Shown piece by piece: positions 23,612-32,008 of a stretch of DNA of 35,450 nt. The stretch is from JASEGV01 sp037443545 (GTDB lineage Bacteria; Bacteroidota; Ignavibacteria; UBA10030; BY39). A program made the position numbers and the translations under genes. Every line of letters begins with the position of its first letter. Within the stretch, counting starts at the first letter, position 1. Below the pieces are notes generated by a model, which did no database searches, was not told the origin of the DNA, and saw only the letters and a program-made list of their open reading frames with translations. The stretch is taken from assembly GCA_037443545.1 (NCBI GenBank), contig JBBIOD010000011.1, positions 1 through 35,450 on the forward strand, read 5' to 3'.

Positions 23612-23935
23612 ATGAACTTACGAATTACAAAATAAATAGATTTATCGTTTGAGGATATCGATATAAAAGTTACAGCTGAATTGCAGAAAAAAAGGATTAG
23701 GTGCTATTACAACGATCGATGTGAAAGAAACAATTAAGTAAAAGCTCAATTTAGATTTCTGGCAATACACTATTCTGGGTGCGTGCAATCCTACCTTTGC
23801 ACACCAAACTCTTGAAATTGATGACCGTATCGGATGTTGTTACCCTACAATTTAGCAGTTAAAGAAAAAAGTTGTAAAACTGCAATCTCTATAATTCAAT
23901 CCCTCGCTGATTACAATTCTCTACAATTCGATTAG
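23612..23935 (+). pseudogene. Decayed DUF302 gene
   Basis: Conceptual translation across frames gives IDLSFED, then KVTAELQKK, GLGAITTIDVKETIK, KLNLDFWQYTILGACNPTF, AHQTLEIDDRIGCCYP and YNLAVKEKSCKT. This is the order and spacing of a DUF302 domain, including its hallmark ILGACNP. It is broken by a TAA at 23633, a frameshift at a run of seven A (23687-23693), a second TAA at 23739 and another shift near 23845. The C-terminal end is short and runs 15 nt past the aroK stop on the other strand. This explains the otherwise empty 337 nt between the thioredoxin gene and aroK. Confidence 0.85.
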
Positions 23936-24478
23936 CGGCTTAATTTTTTTTATAATTTCATCAACAGTAACCCCGACTGGTTTATTGTCCGTTTGAAAAA
24001 TTAAGTGGGATTCTTGATAAATAGGCTCTCTTATTTCCATCAACATTTTTATTTTTTCTTTCAATTCAGAACCGCGGAGCCAATATCCGTCCTTGTCCAT
24101 AAATACCGGTCTGTCGGTTTTATAACGTAATCGTTTAAATATATTATCTAAATCTGATTTTAAATATAGAAGCAATCCTTTGGATTTGATAATTTCTAAA
24201 TTTATCGGGTTCATAATTGTTCCACCGCCTAAAGAAATTACATGCCTGCTTTGTTTGCTTTTTTCTGAAAGAACTTGTGTTTCTAATCCACGAAAATATG
24301 CCTCGCCGAGTTCAACAAATATCTCAGTTACTTTTTTACCTGCTCTTTTTTCAATCTCTTTATCGATATCAGTATAGGCATAGCCCAAAGAATTTGCAAC
24401 AATTTGTCCGATTGTGCTTTTACCACCCGCCATAAAGCCGGTAAAATAAATTAAATCTTTTTTTATCTTCTGTTTCAA
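23921..24478 (-). CDS. aroK: Shikimate kinase
   Basis: Phosphorylates shikimate to shikimate 3-phosphate in chorismate synthesis. The 185 residues contain the P-loop GFMAGGKST (14-22), the shikimate-binding DxD (TDIDKEIE) and the SLGGGT motif, plus a lid region with KTDRPVF. The ATG lies 11 nt after the stop of the outer-membrane gene on the same strand. No other aromatic-pathway gene is nearby. Confidence 0.94.
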   Translation of the reverse strand: MKQKIKKDLIYFTGFMAGGKSTIGQIVANSLGYAYTDIDKEIEKRAGKKVTEIFVELGEAYFRGLETQVLSEKSKQSRHVISLGGGTIMNPINLEIIKSKGLLLYLKSDLDNIFKRLRYKTDRPVFMDKDGYWLRGSELKEKIKMLMEIREPIYQESHLIFQTDNKPVGVTVDEIIKKIKPLIEL

Positions 24479-24489
24479 TATGTTACGAA

Positions 24490-25146
24490 TTAAATAGTGA
24501 AAACAATTCCTAATTCTAAAATCATTCCGTCGACATTCACTTGCGAAACGAACGGCTTCTCATCAATATCAGAAGCTACGAATTGATTGGTTGTTCTAAA
24601 ATTTAAATCGCGAAATTTAAGTTGCGACCGGAGAATAAAATTATCATAAATTGAATAGTCGATTCCACCTAACACATGAATGCCGTATCCAAACTTTTTA
24701 TCAATCAAATGAGCCTGTTGATTATTTAATGAATACCTCCTCTCTCCAAAATATAAACCGGCTCCGGTTCCCATAAAAATGGAAATATCCGAATTTGTAA
24801 TTGGGATAAAAAAATATCCCGATATCTCTACGGGAATTGCGTTGAAACCATCTTCAGTATTTTGCAAATCGATTTTTTGAGCTTTGCTGATGTATTCGAC
24901 TGAAAGCCCTAATTGAATTTTTGCTCTCGACAAATTAACCCTGAAATCTACACCTCCCCCATATAAGTTTTCGATCTGGAGGTGTTTACTCCTCAACATA
25001 AAATCGGAAGCGTCGGGGTATAAGTATATTTTGGATGAAGTAATATACACACCCTTTAAAAATATTGAAAACTTATATTTTTGTGCATGAACATTTCCAG
25101 CGAAAATTAACAACAGTAAACTTAGATATGCGATTCTTTTTTTCAT
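24490..25146 (-). CDS. Small outer-membrane beta-barrel protein
   Basis: A 218-residue exported protein with a clear signal peptide (residues 1-21, ending HAQ). The rest is alternating hydrophobic/polar strands, such as SIFLKGVYITSS and AKIQLGLSVEYI, ending in ILELGIVFTI, a typical C-terminal barrel strand. It resembles the PorT/OmpX-like barrels of Bacteroidota-type organisms; ligand and function cannot be stated. A strong terminator separates it from the upstream foldase gene, and no clear promoter is seen in the remaining few bases, so read-through or a promoter inside the terminator region is likely. Confidence 0.75.
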   Translation of the reverse strand: MKKRIAYLSLLLLIFAGNVHAQKYKFSIFLKGVYITSSKIYLYPDASDFMLRSKHLQIENLYGGGVDFRVNLSRAKIQLGLSVEYISKAQKIDLQNTEDGFNAIPVEISGYFFIPITNSDISIFMGTGAGLYFGERRYSLNNQQAHLIDKKFGYGIHVLGGIDYSIYDNFILRSQLKFRDLNFRTTNQFVASDIDEKPFVSQVNVDGMILELGIVFTI

Positions 25147-25160
25147 CGTTTATATATAAA

Positions 25161-25206
25161 TAAAAAACCGACTAAAATTTTGTTTTTAAACTCATTGTTA
25201 GTCGGT
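25161..25206 (-). terminator. Rho-independent terminator after the PpiD-like gene
   Basis: On the minus strand a perfect 9-bp stem, ACCGACTAA (25206-25198) with TTAGTCGGT (25175-25167), closes a 22-nt loop. It is followed directly by a run of T (25166-25163). It begins 22 nt after the stop of the foldase gene. Confidence 0.85.
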
Positions 25207-25227
25207 CTCATGATTTATTAATCTATT

Positions 25228-27321
25228 TTATCTGAAATATAGATCCCGATTATCTTTTATTTCAGCATTCTTCTTTAATTGTTCCAACCATTCACTGAGG
25301 AATTGACTTTTTTTTGTTTGTAGAATTTGTGTTGAAAGCATTTCTTTTTGTGCTTTATAAGCAGTGGAATCAATTTCGACACGCTCGGTTAGCTTTGCGA
25401 TGTAATAACCGCGCATTCCTTCGATAGGTTTTGAAACCTCGTTCAGCTTCAACGCGAGCAAACTTCCAATAAACATCATATCCCTACCGATACCAGGGAC
25501 TCCACCGCCCAGTGTAAACTGTCCGGTTGTTTGAATAGCAAGGTCAGGATTCTGCTGAGTCAAATTACTCAATGGATCGCTTGACTGTAATCGTTTTCTG
25601 TAATCGCTCACTTTGTTTTTCAATAGTTGCATTTTTTTATCGCGAAGCACGCGAGGACGAATACTTTCTTTCAGTTCTGCTAATGGTTGTATTCCTTCTT
25701 TCTTCACTTCAGAAATCATGAACACTCCATACCCTTCAGTAAGCGGAAGCACATCGCTGATGGTTCCACGTTTTTTCTCAAAAGCAAATCTGTTTATCGA
25801 AGGATGATGTCCGATACCAGGAATGATTCCAATCTCACCAAACGCTGGTGTTTCAATAACTTCATACTTTGCCACTTCAGCCTCTTTAATAAAATCATTT
25901 TCTTCGGCTAAATATTTAAAATCCTGAGCGTTTTGGTAAATAGCACTGCGAGTTTCAGAACTTACACGAACAGGGATAGTAATGTCGGCAATTTTAAGTT
26001 CGCGCTTGCTTTTTCCAATTACCTTAATAATATGATAACCGAACTGAGTTCGTATCGGACCGGTAATTTGATTGATAGGAGTTTTAAGTGCAGCTTCTTC
26101 GAACTGTTTCACCATCCTTCCTTTGCCGAACCAACCTAAATCTCCCCCTTTAGCAGCTGAGCCTGGATCTTGAGAATATTTTTCAGCTAATTTTGCAAAA
26201 TCTTCACCAGCACGAATCCGATTTAAAACATTTTTTGCTTTCTCCAGAACTTTAACAGTGTCGGCACCCTGAGCCGAAAATAAAATATGGCTTGCCCTGA
26301 TAAACTCTTCAGTCCCCGCTTTCTCTTCTAAAACTTTTACTAAATGAAATCCATCGTGATCGGTAAAAGGTCCTACTATGTCGCCCACTTTAGCTAAAAA
26401 TAATTTATCGGCTTTTACGGAAGTTAAGTCCGAAGGTTTGTAAAAAATATCAATATTCTGATTTTCTGAGTATGTGCTGAGCAGGTCGATAAAATCAGCG
26501 CCCGCTGCTGTGCGGCGTATAATGTCGTCTAATTCCGCAACCACAGAGAGAGTATCTTTTGAGGAAGGCGCTTCGATAAATTTAACGTACTTGAGTTTTC
26601 GAGTTGCTCCAACTTTATACTCGGACGCATTTTCGTTATAAAATTTTTCAATATTTGCATCGGTTACGTTTGCTTCTTCGTCGGTAACAAATTTATTCGG
26701 GTCGAAGAAAATGTATTCGGCTCCTAATTTCAAATTTTGTTCTGCGAACTTTTGAAAGATTTCCGATTCGGATACACGAACACCAGCCAATATTATACTC
26801 TGAAGTTTTTCCTGCATCCTCTGTTTTTTTAGTCCTTCTTCTACGCGTATCCAGATTTCCTTATTACGCGGATCGGCGATGGCTGATTCATAAGCCTGGC
26901 GATTAAAATTACCGAGAGAATCAACAAACTGACGGTATAAGAATTCTGGTGGATTTTCGCCCTTTACCCAATCAATTATTTCTTGGTCAGGAACCTCAAT
27001 TCCCAATCGTTGAATTTCCTCATCTATTAACGTCTGAGTAACTAATGAATTCCAAACTTCATCGCGTATTCGATTTAATTCGTTTTCGTCAGGTTCATTT
27101 CCGGTTTGAGTTTTCAGTTGCTCAGACCGTTCTCTGACGAGTTCAACGAATTCTTGATAATTTATATTTCGGTCGTTTATTACTCCCACAAACTCTTGTG
27201 ATTGTGAGGATAAACCGAGGTAATCCATACCCCATTCAAATATTATTGTTAAAATGAAAGCGAAAACAAGAAAAATAATAATCGCTGGCATGTTATCGCG
27301 CATTCGAGTCATTAATGGCAT
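25228..27321 (-). CDS. Membrane-anchored peptidyl-prolyl isomerase, PpiD/SurA type
   Basis: Periplasmic folding factor tethered to the inner membrane. The 697 residues start with a short cytoplasmic tail and one transmembrane helix (about 12-30). A SurA_N-like region follows (about 40-190), then a degenerate parvulin-like domain (about 235-335) and a canonical parvulin domain (about 338-435, with ASHILF, GGDLGWFGKGRMVKQFEEA and GYHIIKV). A long C-terminal part resembles a third parvulin-like fold. This is the PpiD layout. It is divergent from secD, consistent with PpiD acting at the exit of the Sec translocon. AAAGGAGA precedes the ATG. Confidence 0.9.
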   Translation of the reverse strand: MPLMTRMRDNMPAIIIFLVFAFILTIIFEWGMDYLGLSSQSQEFVGVINDRNINYQEFVELVRERSEQLKTQTGNEPDENELNRIRDEVWNSLVTQTLIDEEIQRLGIEVPDQEIIDWVKGENPPEFLYRQFVDSLGNFNRQAYESAIADPRNKEIWIRVEEGLKKQRMQEKLQSIILAGVRVSESEIFQKFAEQNLKLGAEYIFFDPNKFVTDEEANVTDANIEKFYNENASEYKVGATRKLKYVKFIEAPSSKDTLSVVAELDDIIRRTAAGADFIDLLSTYSENQNIDIFYKPSDLTSVKADKLFLAKVGDIVGPFTDHDGFHLVKVLEEKAGTEEFIRASHILFSAQGADTVKVLEKAKNVLNRIRAGEDFAKLAEKYSQDPGSAAKGGDLGWFGKGRMVKQFEEAALKTPINQITGPIRTQFGYHIIKVIGKSKRELKIADITIPVRVSSETRSAIYQNAQDFKYLAEENDFIKEAEVAKYEVIETPAFGEIGIIPGIGHHPSINRFAFEKKRGTISDVLPLTEGYGVFMISEVKKEGIQPLAELKESIRPRVLRDKKMQLLKNKVSDYRKRLQSSDPLSNLTQQNPDLAIQTTGQFTLGGGVPGIGRDMMFIGSLLALKLNEVSKPIEGMRGYYIAKLTERVEIDSTAYKAQKEMLSTQILQTKKSQFLSEWLEQLKKNAEIKDNRDLYFR

Positions 27322-27353
27322 ATACTAAAATGTCTCCTTTTATGAAATTATTG

Positions 27354-27382
27354 ATATTAAAAACGTATTAAATATATATCAA
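27354..27382 (-). promoter_or_regulatory. Sigma-70-type promoter of the PpiD-like gene
   Basis: Minus-strand TTGATA (27382-27377), spacer exactly 17 nt, TAATAT (27359-27354). The predicted start near 27347 leaves a 25-nt leader with AAAGGAGA ahead of the ATG at 27321. Confidence 0.65.
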
Positions 27383-27416
27383 AAAATTGAGATAAGCAAT
27401 AAGTTTCTAATTGTTA

Positions 27417-27445
27417 TTGACTTTTATGTAATATTCCGTTATATT
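27417..27445 (+). promoter_or_regulatory. Sigma-70-type promoter of secD
   Basis: TTGACT (27417-27422), 17-nt spacer, TATATT (27440-27445). The predicted start near 27452 gives a leader of about 60 nt that ends in GGAGG, 10 nt before the GTG start. It lies back to back with the PpiD promoter, their -35 boxes 34 nt apart. Confidence 0.65.
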
Positions 27446-27512
27446 TTCATCTCAAAAATTAACAATGAACCATAAAATCAACAAATATTAGTCTTATGGA
27501 GGTTTAGCTTTC

Positions 27513-29366
27513 GTGAAAAAGGAACGCGGTAAAATTATTATTATCATCGCCAGTGTCTTCATAGCTCTGTATCTTTTGTATCCTACTTATACGGATTATA
27601 ACTTTACAAAGCAATTATCGAGTATGTTTGGCGAAGACAGTGTTAAATATCTTGAACAAAACGAACAGGCTATTCGTGATGCCCGGATGAAAAGAATCAA
27701 GTTGGGTTTGGATCTGCAAGGTGGTATGCGCGTCGTTTTAGAAGTAAACATCCCTAAATTGCTTGAAGATTTGGCAAAAAATAAGGATGAAACTTTTACT
27801 ACCATAATAAATGAAGTGTATGCAGAAACAAAAGTATCGGATCAACCAATTACAAGTATCCTGCTTCGTAAATTTGAGGAGAGAGATATTCGGTTGAGCA
27901 GGTATTATGGCAGCATTCGGGATAATAACGCAGAAATCATATCAAAATTAGATGAAGAAGCCGTTGATGCAATAGATAGAGCTGTTGAAATTGTACGAAA
28001 CCGTGTTGACCAATATGGTGTGTCAGAACCTACCATCCAGAAACAAGCAACCACAAGAATTATTGTGGAGTTACCTGGTGTTAGTAAAGAATCCGAAGTC
28101 AGGCAACTTCTTCAGGGAACAGCTTTACTCGAATTTAAATTACTTAAAGAACCTGAAATCGTCAATAGAGTTACCGAAACTTTAGATAAATATTTGGCTG
28201 GTAAGCAAGTAGCTGATACGTTAGAGCAATATACATCTAAAATAGCTACAGTAAAAGATACAAACGATATTGTCATACCGGAAACTGCCACACAGGCGGA
28301 TGCCGATGCTGCTCAGGAACATCCATTCTTTTTCCTTGCCCGACCTGACCCACAGATCCCCGGCGAGTTTTTTGTTTCCGATGAAAACCGCGAGAGAATA
28401 AATCGGATACTTAAAAGACCCGAAATACAAAAACTGATTCCCACTGACATGATTTTCCTATGGTCAGCTAAACACTCAATGATAGCTGAAGGAATTACCT
28501 GGTATAAACTGTATCCTGTCAAAAAAGAAGCCGAATTGACTGGTGGTGTTATCGTAAACGCCAGGGCCACTATCGATCCGAATTACAATACACCTGTGGT
28601 TAATATGGAAATGAATACTGAAGGTGCACGCGATTGGGCAAGGATAACAGGTGCCAACATCCAGAAACGCATCGCGATTGTTCTTGATAACAGAGTTTTT
28701 TCAGCCCCTGTGGTGCGACAAAAAATAATCGGCGGTAATTCCCAAATCGAGGGGATGGAGAATATCGAGGAAGCAAGGTTATTAGAAATTGTCTTAAAAG
28801 CAGGTGCCCTCCCCGCCCCTGTTGAAATTATTCAACAACAAACCGTTGGACCATCACTCGGACAGGATTCCATTACGAAAGGCATTAATTCATCATTAAT
28901 CGCTTTTTTGTTAACAGTGTTATTTATGATTATTTATTACAGCAAAGCCGGCATGATAGCAGATTTTGCGTTAATGTTCAATGTGGTATTCGTTTTAGCC
29001 GTGTTAGCAGCTTTTCAGGGAACACTAACATTACCCGGTATCGCGGGTATGATTTTAACAATGGCAATAGCAGTTGACGCCAACGTTCTAATTTTCGAGC
29101 GCATCCGCGAAGAAGCAGTTACAGGTAAAACTTTGAGAGCCGCTATCGATGCAGGTTATAGCAAAGCTTGGACTGCCATTTTCGATTCGAACCTTACGAC
29201 ATTCTTCACGGGTGTCATTCTTTATAATTTCGGCAGCGGACCGATACAAGGTTTCGCACTAACTCTGATGATTGGTATAGCTGCTAGTTTATTTAGCGCA
29301 ATAGTCATTACACGTGTTATTTTTAATATAATGACTGAACGCATTTCAAATATCAGTTTTGGTTAA
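27513..29366 (+). CDS. secD: Protein translocase subunit SecD
   Basis: Proton-driven accessory subunit of the Sec translocon that helps pull proteins into the periplasm. The 617 residues have an N-terminal transmembrane helix and the family motif LGLDLQGGMRVVLEV (about 67). A large periplasmic P1 domain follows, then a C-terminal bundle of five membrane helices including AMAIAVDANVLIFERIREE. It begins with GTG 27513, supported by GGAGG 10 nt upstream. The periplasmic region contains an extra segment (about 245-330) between the head and base, as in Bacteroidota-type SecD. secF follows 21 nt later. Confidence 0.95.
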   Translation: MKKERGKIIIIIASVFIALYLLYPTYTDYNFTKQLSSMFGEDSVKYLEQNEQAIRDARMKRIKLGLDLQGGMRVVLEVNIPKLLEDLAKNKDETFTTIINEVYAETKVSDQPITSILLRKFEERDIRLSRYYGSIRDNNAEIISKLDEEAVDAIDRAVEIVRNRVDQYGVSEPTIQKQATTRIIVELPGVSKESEVRQLLQGTALLEFKLLKEPEIVNRVTETLDKYLAGKQVADTLEQYTSKIATVKDTNDIVIPETATQADADAAQEHPFFFLARPDPQIPGEFFVSDENRERINRILKRPEIQKLIPTDMIFLWSAKHSMIAEGITWYKLYPVKKEAELTGGVIVNARATIDPNYNTPVVNMEMNTEGARDWARITGANIQKRIAIVLDNRVFSAPVVRQKIIGGNSQIEGMENIEEARLLEIVLKAGALPAPVEIIQQQTVGPSLGQDSITKGINSSLIAFLLTVLFMIIYYSKAGMIADFALMFNVVFVLAVLAAFQGTLTLPGIAGMILTMAIAVDANVLIFERIREEAVTGKTLRAAIDAGYSKAWTAIFDSNLTTFFTGVILYNFGSGPIQGFALTLMIGIAASLFSAIVITRVIFNIMTERISNISFG

Positions 29367-29387
29367 TCAAACAGGATTTTTATTATT

Positions 29388-30299
29388 ATGAGATTCTTTA
29401 AAAAAACAAATCTAAATTTTCTTGGAGTCAGAAAAACTTTTTATATCTTTTCTTTGACTCTTCTTTCGTTCGGAATGATTTCACTATTTATTAAAGGGGT
29501 TGATTATGGAATCGACTTCCTCGGTGGGACTGAGTTAGTAGTTCAGTTTCAAACTCCGGCACAAATAGCTGTCATCCGTGATGCTCTCAATAAAGAAGGC
29601 ATAACCAGAGCTGAAATAAAAGTGTATGGCGATCCGCATAATATATTAATTAGGACTCCGATGCACGAATTCGGAACGGTATTGGGCGACGAAATAAAAT
29701 CAACACTTGAAAAAAACTTTCCAAACAATCCAACTACGATTTTGGAAGAACAAAAGATCGGACCCAAAATAGGTGCAGAACTTCGTCGTGGCGCTATTTA
29801 CGCAATTCTTGCATCGCTGATAATAATGTTGATATACATTGGCTTTCGGTTTAAATTTATTTATGGTGTTGGTGCTGTTGTTGCCTTATTTCATGATGTT
29901 CTTATTACATTGGGTATTATCTCCCTCCTCGACGGTATGACCCCCTTTTTAGATTTTGAAATCGACCAAAATATGATTGCCGCATTCCTCACTCTCGTTG
30001 GCCTTTCAGTCAACGATAGTGTAGTTATTTTCGACCGCATCAGGGAAAATTTGAAAATCTATAAAACAATGAGTCTGTACGAAGTTATCAATAAGAGTAT
30101 AAACGATACCTTGAGCCGGACCATAATTACTTCAGGAACAATTTTTGTAGTGCTATTTATCATAATGTTGTTTGGTGGCGAAGTAACCCGCGGGTTCGCT
30201 TTTACACTTACAATCGGTATTGTATTTGGAACCTACTCGTCCATCTACATTGCAAGCGCCGTAGTTTACGAATGGTCTCTGCGAAAAAAACAAAGCTAA
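29388..30299 (+). CDS. secF: Protein translocase subunit SecF
   Basis: Partner of SecD. The 303 residues comprise six membrane helices with the N-terminal signature VDYGIDFLGGTELVVQF and the helix motif VGLSVNDSVVIFDRIREN. Separate secD and secF genes are kept rather than a fused SecDF. Followed 8 nt later by a STAS-domain gene, which is probably cotranscribed. Confidence 0.95.
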   Translation: MRFFKKTNLNFLGVRKTFYIFSLTLLSFGMISLFIKGVDYGIDFLGGTELVVQFQTPAQIAVIRDALNKEGITRAEIKVYGDPHNILIRTPMHEFGTVLGDEIKSTLEKNFPNNPTTILEEQKIGPKIGAELRRGAIYAILASLIIMLIYIGFRFKFIYGVGAVVALFHDVLITLGIISLLDGMTPFLDFEIDQNMIAAFLTLVGLSVNDSVVIFDRIRENLKIYKTMSLYEVINKSINDTLSRTIITSGTIFVVLFIIMLFGGEVTRGFAFTLTIGIVFGTYSSIYIASAVVYEWSLRKKQS

Positions 30300-30307
30300 T
30301 TTAAAAT

Positions 30308-30649
30308 ATGAAATTCATAATCAAAGAAAACCTGGCTATTACTATCATAAGTTTGGATGGTAAAATAATGGGTGGACCTGATTCGACAACCTTGAATGAT
30401 CTACTCCATAAACTTATAGCCGATGGAAAGAAAAAGATTGTTCTAGATTTAAAAAACGTAAAGCTTATGAACAGTTCCGGTTTAGGAATGATGATTGCAG
30501 CTCTCACTACAATGCGTAATGCTTCAGGTGATCTGAAAATTGCAGCACCATCTAAAAAAATTGAAAATCTTTTAATAATTACAAAACTGGTTAAAGTTTT
30601 CGATATATTTAAGACAGTTAAACAGGCAGTCGAAAGCTATTCAAAATAA
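30308..30649 (+). CDS. STAS-domain anti-sigma factor antagonist
   Basis: A 113-residue single STAS domain of the SpoIIAA/RsbV type. These bind an anti-sigma kinase and are controlled by phosphorylation of a serine in the loop after strand 3. Here the loop reads LMNSSGLGMM with S56 and S57 as candidates. No partner anti-sigma kinase or phosphatase lies nearby. It sits 8 nt behind secF and is closed by a terminator. A histidine kinase downstream is of a different class and is not an obvious partner. Confidence 0.88.
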   Translation: MKFIIKENLAITIISLDGKIMGGPDSTTLNDLLHKLIADGKKKIVLDLKNVKLMNSSGLGMMIAALTTMRNASGDLKIAAPSKKIENLLIITKLVKVFDIFKTVKQAVESYSK

Positions 30650-30678
30650 ATTATTTTCTTGAATTTTAACTTTTACTA

Positions 30679-30720
30679 ACTCCGGTAGCGAACTTGTTTC
30701 CTATTGGAGTTTTTATTTTA
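30679..30720 (+). terminator. Rho-independent terminator (or attenuator) just before purA
   Basis: ACTCCGGTAG (30679-30688) pairs with CTATTGGAGT (30701-30710) as a 10-bp stem including two G-U pairs. A 12-nt loop separates the arms and TTTTTATTTT follows. The T-run ends about 12 nt before the purA ATG, leaving no room for an ordinary promoter between them. Confidence 0.8.
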
Positions 30721-30731
30721 TTAGGTTTGTT

Positions 30732-32006
30732 ATGGGCGTTCAAATAATCCTCGGTACACAATGGGGCGATGAAGGTAAAGGAAAAATCGTTGACCTCCTC
30801 AGCCAAAACATAGACATCGTCGCTCGTTATCAAGGCGGCGCTAATGCTGGACATACAATCGTGCTCGACGACAAACAATACGTTCTGCATCTCATCCCTT
30901 CAGGGATCTTCCATCCAAATGTAACCTGTGTAATTGGTAACGGTGTAGTGATTGACCCAATTGCTTTGATGGACGAAATAAACCAACTTCAAAATTTAGG
31001 AATCAACGTATCCAATCGGTTATTGATTAGTCATAATGCGCATCTCATCATGCCGTATCACAAATTGCTCGATAATTTGCACGAAAAAGGAACCGATAAA
31101 ATTGGGACTACCGGACGAGGAATAGGTCCCGCATACATCGACAAAGTAACCAGAACAGGAATAAAAATAGTTGACCTTCTTGATCGAAAAACATTTAAAA
31201 TGAAATTAATCAAGAACATCGAAGTGTATAACAAACTTTTTGATCAAATTTTTAGTGTAGAGAAATTAGATGTTGAAAAAATAGTTTCAGAATATGAAGA
31301 TTTCGATATAATAATTGATAAGTATGTAACTGATACCGCACTGTATCTGAACAATGCTATCAGAGACGGAAAAAAAGTATTAGCCGAGGGGGCTCAGGGT
31401 GCGTTGTTAGATATTGACCACGGAACTTATCCTTTCGTTACATCCTCTAACCCCACAAGCGGCGGCGCTTGCACCGGACTTGGAATTCCTCCGACATCAA
31501 TCAAATCGATACTCGGTGTTGCAAAGGCTTACTGCACTCGTGTTGGCAATGGATCGTTCCCCACCGAACTCCCTGATGATCTCGGTAACAAACTCCGCAA
31601 TTTCGGCTCTGAATTCGGCGCTACTACCGGGCGACCACGCCGCTGCGGTTGGTTCGATGCATTTGCCACGAAATATTCTGCGATGATAAACGGAATTGAA
31701 AAATTAGCGATTACAAAATTAGACGTGCTTAGCGCTTTCGATGAAATATTTATTTGCACTTCTTACCAATACAAGGGTAAACGTTTGAAAACTTTTCCCA
31801 CCGATGTCCTCTCGTTGGAATCTGTAAAACCAATTTATGAACGATTCGATGGATGGAAAACACAATTAGAAAATATTACATCATTCACCGAATTACACGA
31901 TAATGCGATAAAATATTTATCAGCTATAGAAAAATACACTGGTGTGGGCATTAACATCATTTCGGTTGGTCCTAAAAGAAATCAAACCATAATCCTCGAC
32001 AATTGA
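30732..32006 (+). CDS. purA: Adenylosuccinate synthetase
   Basis: Converts IMP, aspartate and GTP to adenylosuccinate, the first committed step to AMP. The 424 residues have the N-terminal GTP loop GTQWGDEGKGK (8-18) with its catalytic Asp, and GGANAGHT with the catalytic His. Further motifs are TTGRGIGPAYIDK and the FGxTTGRPRRCGW region. It overlaps the downstream histidine-kinase gene and follows a terminator by only a few bases. No ribosome-binding site is obvious. Confidence 0.95.
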   Translation: MGVQIILGTQWGDEGKGKIVDLLSQNIDIVARYQGGANAGHTIVLDDKQYVLHLIPSGIFHPNVTCVIGNGVVIDPIALMDEINQLQNLGINVSNRLLISHNAHLIMPYHKLLDNLHEKGTDKIGTTGRGIGPAYIDKVTRTGIKIVDLLDRKTFKMKLIKNIEVYNKLFDQIFSVEKLDVEKIVSEYEDFDIIIDKYVTDTALYLNNAIRDGKKVLAEGAQGALLDIDHGTYPFVTSSNPTSGGACTGLGIPPTSIKSILGVAKAYCTRVGNGSFPTELPDDLGNKLRNFGSEFGATTGRPRRCGWFDAFATKYSAMINGIEKLAITKLDVLSAFDEIFICTSYQYKGKRLKTFPTDVLSLESVKPIYERFDGWKTQLENITSFTELHDNAIKYLSAIEKYTGVGINIISVGPKRNQTIILDN

Positions 32007-32008
32007 AT

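Noticed and set aside
30722..30729. TAGGTTTG just before purA as a Bacteroidota-type -7 box
   Set aside because: No TTTG/TTG lies at the required distance upstream and the start would fall inside the coding region.
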